From CAYYWV01 sp964475385 (GTDB lineage Bacteria; Pseudomonadota; Alphaproteobacteria; JAAXGF01), in NCBI GenBank assembly GCA_964475385.1, contig CAYYWV010000004.1, positions 1-49,664 of the forward strand: a stretch of DNA of 49,664 nucleotides, in the 5' to 3' direction. Each line of letters begins with the position of its first letter. The first letter of the stretch is position 1. Under the pieces are notes generated by a model that was given only the letters and a program-made list of their open reading frames with translations, had not been told where the DNA came from and did no database searches. A program made the translations under genes and the position numbers. Shown here in pieces: positions 43,596-49,664 of the stretch.

Positions 43596-45651
43596 CGGTC
43601 CCCGTCCTCCGGGCGGTTCCGGTCACGAAGGCTTCCGTGCACTCGGCCATAGTGGCCGAGTTTCGGCTGATCGGATCGGTCATGTAGAAGTTCTTGATCG
43701 GGCTTTCGAACGGCGCGGGGTCCATCGGCCCGGGGACGCCGAAGTCCCCCCACTCGGCCGGCGCGACCGTATCGATCGCGGCGAACGCAGGGACGGCATC
43801 GACGAGCCGTTCGCGCAACGCGCCCAGGGTGTCGTAAGCGAGTCGATGGCCAAGTCGCTCCGACAACGCGCGCAGGATCTTCCAGTCCTCGCGGGCCTCG
43901 CCGGGCGGGAACACGGCGCGGCGCGCGCGCTGGACGCGGCCTTCGGTGTTGACGTAGGTCGCGTTCTTCTCGGTATAGGCCGCTCCGGGCAGGATCACGT
44001 CGGCGCGATGCGCGCCCACGTCGCCGTGGTGGCCCTGATAAATGACGAAGGCCTTGCCGAGTCGCGCCGTATCGATCTCGTCGGCGCCGAGCAGATAGAC
44101 CGCCTCGATCTCGCCCGCCTCGGCGCCGGCGAGGATGCCGGCGACGTCGCGGCCGCCTTCCCCCGGCACCAGACCGAGGTCGAGCCCGCCGACTCTTGCG
44201 GCGGCCGTGTGCAACACGTTGAACCCGTTCCAATCCTCGCGCACGAGGCCGCAGGATTCGGCGATCGCGCGCGCCGCGGCGAGCACCGCCGCGCCGTCGT
44301 TGCGGGCGAGCGCCCCCATGCCGAGAACGATCATGCCGCGTTCGGCGTCCTTCAAGGTCTTGGCGAAGGGGTGTTCGCCAGAGGCGATCTCGGCCAATGT
44401 TTCCGGTCCCGCCCCGAGGCGTTCGGTCCGATAGGTGAGATTGACCGCCGGGCCGATCACACCGACCTTGAAGCCGCCGCGCAGGTAACGCTTGCGGAAC
44501 CGGGCGTTGATGATCGGGGCCTCCCAGCGTGGGTTGGTTCCCACCAGCAAGCAAGCGTCGGCCGCCTCGATCCCGGCGATCGTGGTGTTGAACAGATAGG
44601 CCGAGCGGGGGCGCGCCGTAAGCTTTGCGCCGTCTTGACGGCAGTCGATGTTGGGCGAGCCGAGGGCGGCGAACAGATCCTTGAGGGCGAACATCGCTTC
44701 CGAATCGACGAGATCGCCCACGATCGCCGCGATGCGGTCGCCAGCAACGCCGCTGAGACGCTCGGCGATAACCGCAAAGGCCTCGTCCCAGGTCGCCGGC
44801 TCGAGCCGGCCGTCGCGCCGCACATAGGGGCGGTCGAGCCTTTGGATGCGCAACCCGTCACAGGCGAAACGGGTCTTGTCCGAGATCCACTCCTCGTTCA
44901 CGTCCTCGTGGACTCGCGGCAACACGCGCATCACCACAGGCCCGCGGGCGTCGACCCGGATGTTGCTGCCGACGGCGTCCATGACGTCGATCGAATCGGT
45001 GTGATGAAGCTCCCAAGGCCGAGCGTGGAAAGCATAGGGCCGAGAGGTCAAGGCGCCCACTGGGCAGAGATCGACGAGATTGCCGGAAAGCTCCGAATGC
45101 AGACCGCCACGGAGATAGGTGGTGATCTCGGTCTTCTCGCCTCGGTTGATGGCGCCGAGCTCGTGAACGCCTGCAACGTCGTCCATGAAGCGGATGCAGC
45201 GCGTGCAATGGATGCAACGGGTCATTGCGGTCTTGATCAGCGGACCGAAATCCTTTTCGGGCACGGCGCGCTTGTTTTCGTGGTAGCGCCCGACGACCCG
45301 ACCGTAAGCGACCGCCTGGTCCTGAAGATCGCACTCGCCGCCCTGATCGCAGATCGGACAGTCGAGCGGGTGGTTGATAAGCAGAAACTCCATCACCCCT
45401 TCGCGCGCCTTGCGGACCATCGGAGTGTCGGTGCGGATCACCATGCCGTCGGCGACCGGCATCGCGCAGGACGCGATGGGCTTGGGCGAGCGCTCCATCT
45501 CGACCAGACACATCCGGCAGTTGCCGGCGATCGCGAGGCGTTCGTGATAGCAGAAGCGGGGAATCTCGATCCCGGCCATCTCGCAGGCCTGGATCACCGT
45601 GTACCCCGCCGGCACCTCGATCTCGCGCCCGTCGATGGTGAGTTTCGGCAT
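43588..45651 (-). CDS. nuoG: NADH-quinone oxidoreductase subunit G
   Basis: Large iron-sulphur subunit of the NADH-dehydrogenase module, 687 residues. 2Fe-2S (N1b) ligands Cys34, 45, 48, 62; 4Fe-4S (N5) with His94, Cys98, 101, 107 in HPLDCPICDQGGEC; 4Fe-4S (N4) Cys146, 149, 152 and 196. The rest is a molybdopterin-oxidoreductase-like fold without a cofactor (about 225-600). I see no CxxC-type fourth cluster (N7) in that part. It overlaps nuoH by 8 bases and follows nuoF by 13. Confidence 0.98.
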   Translation of the reverse strand: MPKLTIDGREIEVPAGYTVIQACEMAGIEIPRFCYHERLAIAGNCRMCLVEMERSPKPIASCAMPVADGMVIRTDTPMVRKAREGVMEFLLINHPLDCPICDQGGECDLQDQAVAYGRVVGRYHENKRAVPEKDFGPLIKTAMTRCIHCTRCIRFMDDVAGVHELGAINRGEKTEITTYLRGGLHSELSGNLVDLCPVGALTSRPYAFHARPWELHHTDSIDVMDAVGSNIRVDARGPVVMRVLPRVHEDVNEEWISDKTRFACDGLRIQRLDRPYVRRDGRLEPATWDEAFAVIAERLSGVAGDRIAAIVGDLVDSEAMFALKDLFAALGSPNIDCRQDGAKLTARPRSAYLFNTTIAGIEAADACLLVGTNPRWEAPIINARFRKRYLRGGFKVGVIGPAVNLTYRTERLGAGPETLAEIASGEHPFAKTLKDAERGMIVLGMGALARNDGAAVLAAARAIAESCGLVREDWNGFNVLHTAAARVGGLDLGLVPGEGGRDVAGILAGAEAGEIEAVYLLGADEIDTARLGKAFVIYQGHHGDVGAHRADVILPGAAYTEKNATYVNTEGRVQRARRAVFPPGEAREDWKILRALSERLGHRLAYDTLGALRERLVDAVPAFAAIDTVAPAEWGDFGVPGPMDPAPFESPIKNFYMTDPISRNSATMAECTEAFVTGTARRTGTDG

Positions 45652-45664
45652 TGCTCGCCCTCCC

Positions 45665-46963
45665 CTATGCCGCCGCCGCTTGGGACGGCTGGCCGGCCTT
45701 GCGCGCAGCGATCCGGCGTTCTAGCTCGGAACGGAAGTGACGGATCAGGCCCTGGACCGGCCAAGCCGCGGCATCGCCCAGCGCGCAAATGGTATGGCCT
45801 TCGACCTGCTTGGAGACCTCTTCGAGAAGGTCGATCTCTTCGATCTCGGCTTCGCCGCGCGCCAGACGCTCCATCATCCGCCACATCCAGCCGGTGCCTT
45901 CGCGGCAGGGCGTGCACTGGCCGCAGCTTTCGTGCATGTAGAAATGCGATAGTCGCGCAATCGCCGCGACGATGTCGGTGGACTTGTCCATCACGATCAC
46001 CGCCGCGGTGCCGAGGCCCGATTTCACCTCCATCAGCGAATCGAAGTCCATGATCTGGTTGTCGCAGATCGCCTTCGGTATAAGCGGCACCGACGAGCCG
46101 CCCGGGATCACCGCAAGCAGGTTGTCCCAACCTCCGCGGACGCCGCCCGCGTGGCGCTCGATCAGCTCGCGCAGCGGAATGCCCATCTCTTCTTCGACGT
46201 TGCAGGGCGCGTTCACATGCCCAGAGATACTGAACAGCTTGGTGCCCGTGTTGCGCGGCCGCCCCAGCCCTGCGAACCAAGACGCGCCCCGCCGCAGGAT
46301 CGTCGGGGTGACCGCGATGGTCTCGACGTTGTTGACCGTGGTCGGACAGCCCCACACGCCGGCCGCCGCGGGGAATGGGGGTTTTAGCCGCGGCTGGCCC
46401 TTCTTGCCTTCGAGACTTTCGATCAGCGCCGTCTCCTCGCCGCAGATATAGGCTCCGGCCCCGCGGTGGACATAGACGTCGAAGTCCCAGCCCGAACCGC
46501 AGGCGTTGCGCCCCACGAGCCCGGCGTCATAGGCCTCGGCGATCGCCGCCTCGAGACGCTTGGCCTCGGCCGCGAACTCGCCGCGGATGTAGATGTAGGC
46601 CGCGCAAGCCCCCATCGCGAAGCCCGCGACCACGGCGCCTTCGATCAGCTTGTGCGGATCGTTGCGCATGATCTCGCGGTCCTTGCAGGTTCCGGGCTCG
46701 CTCTCGTCGGCGTTGATGACCAGATAGGCGGGCCGGCCGTCCGATTCCTTGGGCATGAACGACCACTTGAGCCCGGTCGGAAAGCCCGCCCCGCCGCGTC
46801 CGCGAAGCTCGGACTTCTTGATCTCCTCGACGATCCAGTCGCGCCCCTTGGCCAGCAGATCCTTGGTGCCGTCCCAATCGCCGCGCTTGCGCGCCGCCGC
46901 GAGCCGCCAGTCGTCTTGGCCGTAAAGGTTGGTGAAGATCCGGTCCTCGTCGCGCAGCATCAC
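45665..46963 (-). CDS. nuoF: NADH-quinone oxidoreductase subunit F
   Basis: FMN- and NADH-binding subunit of complex I, 432 residues. NADH-binding GRGGAGFPTGLKW is at 55-67, the FMN region NADESEPGTCKDR follows, and SCGQCTPCREG near residue 345 plus a later Cys in HTICALGDAAAWP bind the N3 4Fe-4S cluster. The start overlaps the nuoE stop by four bases. The C-terminal tail is Ala/Gln rich. Confidence 0.98.
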   Translation of the reverse strand: MMLRDEDRIFTNLYGQDDWRLAAARKRGDWDGTKDLLAKGRDWIVEEIKKSELRGRGGAGFPTGLKWSFMPKESDGRPAYLVINADESEPGTCKDREIMRNDPHKLIEGAVVAGFAMGACAAYIYIRGEFAAEAKRLEAAIAEAYDAGLVGRNACGSGWDFDVYVHRGAGAYICGEETALIESLEGKKGQPRLKPPFPAAAGVWGCPTTVNNVETIAVTPTILRRGASWFAGLGRPRNTGTKLFSISGHVNAPCNVEEEMGIPLRELIERHAGGVRGGWDNLLAVIPGGSSVPLIPKAICDNQIMDFDSLMEVKSGLGTAAVIVMDKSTDIVAAIARLSHFYMHESCGQCTPCREGTGWMWRMMERLARGEAEIEEIDLLEEVSKQVEGHTICALGDAAAWPVQGLIRHFRSELERRIAARKAGQPSQAAAA

Positions 46964-47568
46964 GAGCCTCCTGCCGCCTCAGCGCCGAGAAGCGTGGTCG
47001 GACCGGTCGCCGGCTCGGACGCCCGACGACCGGTCTGCGAGCCCGGCTTCGGCGTCTCGCCGCGCCGCAAGCTTTCGAGCACCCGACGCGTGGACGCAGC
47101 ATCCAGATCTTCGTAGTAGTCGTCGTTGATCTGCATCATAGGCGCGTTGCAGCACGCGCCCAGACATTCGACCTCGACCAAGGTGAACAGGCCATCGTCT
47201 GTGGTTTCGCCGAGATCGATGCCGAGGGTCTCGCGGCAGGCTTTGAGCACTTCGTCCGAACCCCGCAACCAACACGGCGTGGTGCGGCAGATCTGGACGA
47301 GATACCGCCCCACCGGCTTGAGGTTGAACATGGTGTAGAAGGTCGCGACCTCGAGAACGCGGATCCGCGGCATCTCCAGGAAGTCGGCCACGTGCTCGAT
47401 CGCCGCGCGCGAGAGCCAGCCGCCGTTCTGCGCTTGGGCGAGGCGCAGCACCTCGATCACCGCGCTCGCCTGCCGCCCCGCCGGGTAACGCGCAATGGCG
47501 GCCTTGGCCTTCTCGACGTTTTCCGGCGTAAACGCGAACGCGTCGCCGCCCGTATCCGCAGCACTCAT
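46960..47568 (-). CDS. nuoE: NADH-quinone oxidoreductase subunit E
   Basis: Thioredoxin-like 2Fe-2S subunit (cluster N1a), 202 residues from the ATG at 47568, which overlaps the nuoD stop (ATGA). The frame upstream to 47982 is a shadow of nuoD. Ligands are Cys94, Cys99, Cys135 and Cys139 (CRTTPC and ECLGAC). The last 35 residues form a polar tail with GSQTGRRASEPATGPTTL, a feature of alphaproteobacterial NuoE absent from E. coli. It is coupled to nuoF by a four-base overlap. Confidence 0.97.
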   Translation of the reverse strand: MSAADTGGDAFAFTPENVEKAKAAIARYPAGRQASAVIEVLRLAQAQNGGWLSRAAIEHVADFLEMPRIRVLEVATFYTMFNLKPVGRYLVQICRTTPCWLRGSDEVLKACRETLGIDLGETTDDGLFTLVEVECLGACCNAPMMQINDDYYEDLDAASTRRVLESLRRGETPKPGSQTGRRASEPATGPTTLLGAEAAGGS

Positions 47569-48743
47569 CGGTCGATCTCCCCGAAGACGATGTCGAGCGT
47601 GCCGATCACGGTGACCGCGTCGGCGAGCATGTGGCCCTTGGTCATGAAGTCGAAGCCCTGGAGATGGGCGAAGCCGGCCGAACGGATCTTGCAACGGTAT
47701 GGCCGGTTGGTTCCGTCGGAGACCAGATAGACCCCGAACTCGCCCTTGGGCGCTTCGACCGCGGTGTAGGTCTCGCCCGCGGGTACGTGATAGCCCTCGG
47801 TGTAGAGCTTGAAGTGGCGGATCAGGGCTTCCATCGAGTTCTTCATCTCGGCGCGTTTGGGCGGCGAGATCTTGGGATCGAGGGTGGTGATCGGCCCGCC
47901 GGGCATGTCGTCGAGGCACTGCCGCATGATACGGATGCTCTGGCGCATCTCCTCGACGCGCACGAGGTAACGGTCGTAGCAATCCCCGTGCTTGCCGATC
48001 GGAATGTCGAAGTCGATCCGGTCGTAAACGTCATAGGGCTGGGCCTTGCGCAGATCCCAGGCGACGCCCGAGCCGCGCAGCATCGGACCCGAGAATCCCC
48101 AGTCGAGCGCCTGTTCGGGCGTGACCACGCCGATGTCGACCGTGCGCTGCTTCCAGATCCGATTTTCGGTGAGCACGCCTTCGACGTCGTCGAGCACCTT
48201 GAGGAAGGGATCGAGGAAGGCGTAAATCTCGTCGGCAAGGCCCGCCGGCATGTCCTGATGCACCCCGCCAGGGCGGATGTAGGCCGCGTGCATGCGCGCG
48301 CCTGAGACCGCTTCGTAAAAGCCGACCAGTTTCTCGCGTTCCTCGAAAAGCCACAGGAACGGCGTCATTGCGCCGACGTCTAGCGCGTGAGTCGCAAGCC
48401 ACAGCGTGTGGTTGATGAGGCGCGTGATCTCGGCGAACAAGACCCGGATGTACTGGGCGCGCAGCGGCACCTCGCAGCCCAGAAGCTTTTCGACCGCAAG
48501 GCTGAAGCACTGCTCCTGGCACATCATCGACATGTAGTCGAGGCGATCGAAGTAGGGCAGCGCCTGAAGATAAGTCTTGTGCTCGATCAGCTTCTCGGTG
48601 CCCCGATGGAGAAGGCCGATATGGGGGTCGGCGCGCTCGATCACCTCGCCGTCCATCTCGAGAACCAGGCGAAGGACACCGTGAGCCGCCGGGTGCTGGG
48701 GGCCGAAGTTGACGGTCAGGTTCTTGATCTGAACTTCAGGCAT
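47565..48743 (-). CDS. nuoD: NADH-quinone oxidoreductase subunit D
   Basis: 49-kDa-type subunit of complex I, related to [NiFe]-hydrogenase large subunits; forms the quinone pocket with NuoB. 392 residues, unfused to NuoC. Conserved stretches: NFGPQHPAAHGVLRL near the N-terminus (the quinone-site His), IGLLHRGTEKLIEHKTYLQ and DPHIG. The C-terminus ends with GTLDIVFGEIDR. Its start overlaps nuoC by 8 bases. Confidence 0.98.
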   Translation of the reverse strand: MPEVQIKNLTVNFGPQHPAAHGVLRLVLEMDGEVIERADPHIGLLHRGTEKLIEHKTYLQALPYFDRLDYMSMMCQEQCFSLAVEKLLGCEVPLRAQYIRVLFAEITRLINHTLWLATHALDVGAMTPFLWLFEEREKLVGFYEAVSGARMHAAYIRPGGVHQDMPAGLADEIYAFLDPFLKVLDDVEGVLTENRIWKQRTVDIGVVTPEQALDWGFSGPMLRGSGVAWDLRKAQPYDVYDRIDFDIPIGKHGDCYDRYLVRVEEMRQSIRIMRQCLDDMPGGPITTLDPKISPPKRAEMKNSMEALIRHFKLYTEGYHVPAGETYTAVEAPKGEFGVYLVSDGTNRPYRCKIRSAGFAHLQGFDFMTKGHMLADAVTVIGTLDIVFGEIDR

Positions 48744-49353
48744 CGTCGGTCTCCGCCTTCTCGTCGCCGGGCAGCGGACGGGTCATCGCTTCCCACGGGC
48801 TCAGGAAGTCGAAGGTCCGAAATTCCTGCACGAGCTTCACCGGTTCGTAGACGACGCGCTTCTCCTCGTCGTCGTAGCGCAGCTCGACGAAGCCGGTGAG
48901 CGGGAAGTCCTTGCGCAGCGGATGGCCGTCGAAGCCGTAGTCGGTGAGGATACGGCGCAGATCGGGATGGCCCGAGAACAGAATACCGTACATGTCCCAA
49001 GCCTCGCGCTCCCACCAGCCGGCCGAGGAGAACACCGTGGTCGCTGTCGGCACCGGCGTGTTCTCGTCGGTCGTGAGCTTGACCCGGACACGTTGATTGT
49101 GTTTGAGGCTCAGGAGGTTGTAGACGACCTCGAAGCGCTCGTCCCGGTCTGGGTAGTCGACCCCGCAGACGTCCATCAAGAGCTTGAACTGACAGCTCCC
49201 ATCGTCGCGCAGGAAGGTGAGAACCCGCTGAATCGCATTGCGCTGAACGCGGACCACGAGCTCGCCGAGAACCACCTCGGTCGAGATCACGTCTTCGGGC
49301 AGAGAGGCGGCAATATGCTCGCCGAGTTCGCGAAGGGCTGCTGCTGAGACCAT
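48736..49353 (-). CDS. nuoC: NADH-quinone oxidoreductase subunit C
   Basis: 30-kDa-type subunit of the hydrophilic arm, 205 residues. The family signature is present as WWEREAWDMYGILFSGHPDLRRILTDYGFDGHPLRKDFPL (about residues 111-150; key residues Glu-Arg-Glu, Asp-Met-Tyr-Gly and Arg-Lys-Asp). It lies 21 bases after nuoB and is not fused to NuoD. Confidence 0.97.
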   Translation of the reverse strand: MVSAAALRELGEHIAASLPEDVISTEVVLGELVVRVQRNAIQRVLTFLRDDGSCQFKLLMDVCGVDYPDRDERFEVVYNLLSLKHNQRVRVKLTTDENTPVPTATTVFSSAGWWEREAWDMYGILFSGHPDLRRILTDYGFDGHPLRKDFPLTGFVELRYDDEEKRVVYEPVKLVQEFRTFDFLSPWEAMTRPLPGDEKAETDDA

Positions 49354-49374
49354 TCTTCTGTCCTCGGCGCGCGA

Positions 49375-49664
49375 TTAACGGAAAAGCGTTCCGGTCCGCC
49401 GGATCTTTCGCTGAAGCTGCATGATCCCGTAAAGCAGGGCCTCGGCGGTCGGCGGGCAACCGGGCACGTAAATATCGACCGGCACGATGCGGTCGCAACC
49501 GCGGACGACGGAGTAGGAGTAGTGGTAGTAGCCGCCGCCGTTGGCGCAGCTTCCCATCGAGATAACCCAACGCGGCTCGGCCATCTGGTCGTAAACCCGC
49601 CGCATCGCCGGCGCCATCTTGTTGCACAGGGTGCCGGCGACGATCATCACGTCGGACTGGCGCG
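49375..49664 (-). CDS. nuoB: NADH-quinone oxidoreductase subunit B (5' part outside window)
   Basis: PSST-type subunit that carries the terminal cluster N2 beside the quinone site. Only the C-terminal ~95 residues are inside; the frame is open across the window edge and the visible sequence (RQSDVMIVAGTLCNKMAPAM) is mid-protein, so an internal ATG at 49647 is not the start. Cluster ligands visible are a Cys in MGSCANGGGYYHYS and in VPGCPPTAEAL; the paired Cys-Cys would be upstream. The rest of nuoB and nuoA should follow outside. Confidence 0.95.
   Translation of the reverse strand, partial: RQSDVMIVAGTLCNKMAPAMRRVYDQMAEPRWVISMGSCANGGGYYHYSYSVVRGCDRIVPVDIYVPGCPPTAEALLYGIMQLQRKIRRTGTLFR

Noticed and set aside
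43846..46053. 735-codon open frame on the plus strand opposite nuoG and nuoF
   Set aside because: Arg/Asp/His/Gly-rich translation without domains, exactly mirroring real genes. High-GC third positions keep the antisense frame free of stops.

Overview
This window is ordinary core chromosome of a high-GC alphaproteobacterium. The gene content and order are typical of Rhodospirillales and neighbouring orders, but I cannot fix the order from sequence alone. Evidence for the class is: the trpD-trpC-moaC-moeA-lexA-comEC block, a GAAC-N7-GAAC LexA operator (the alphaproteobacterial SOS box), LpxI rather than LpxH in lipid A synthesis, a short proline-tRNA ligase without the editing insertion, an RNase J gene, and a single nuo operon followed by birA, coaX and rnj. 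A run of exactly 100 N inside dnaE shows that the source is a draft scaffold.

Layout. (1) 12-4437, plus strand: trpD, trpC, moaC, moeA, a likely terminator, then lexA with its own promoter and operator. (2) 4394-6739, minus strand: comEC, convergent with lexA and overlapping its end. (3) 6914-9964, plus strand: gltX, gltA and a 66-residue membrane peptide. (4) 24891 down to 9974, minus strand: a long collinear block, rpsB-tsf-pyrH-frr-uppS-cdsA-dxr-rseP-bamA-skp-lpxD-fabZ-lpxA-lpxI-lpxB-gloA. It couples translation factors and UMP kinase to isoprenoid, phospholipid, outer-membrane protein and lipid A synthesis. (5) 32822 down to 25064, minus strand: mce, a DUF1467 membrane protein, tag, a secreted protein of unknown function, proS, lolC/E, lolD and dnaE (broken by the gap). 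(6) From the window's right edge (49664) down to 32871, minus strand: nuoB (partial), C, D, E, F, G, H, I, J, K, L, M, N, then birA, coaX and rnj. nuoA should lie just outside the right edge.

From 49664 to 9974 every gene is on the minus strand, and many neighbours overlap by 4 or 8 bases, so translational coupling is widespread. Envelope genes (lpx, bamA, skp, rseP, cdsA, uppS, lol) and central metabolism or respiration (gltA, nuo) dominate. No stretch longer than about 210 bases lacks a gene. I see no rRNA or tRNA gene, CRISPR array, insertion sequence, prophage or toxin-antitoxin module.

I did not find a convincing new biological system. The points most worth a second look are the structured leader in front of rpsB, the LexA operator pair, the comEC 3' end that runs into lexA, a 13-codon open frame coupled to nuoJ, one secreted protein that I do not recognise, and the assembly gap that removes roughly 0.9 kb of dnaE.
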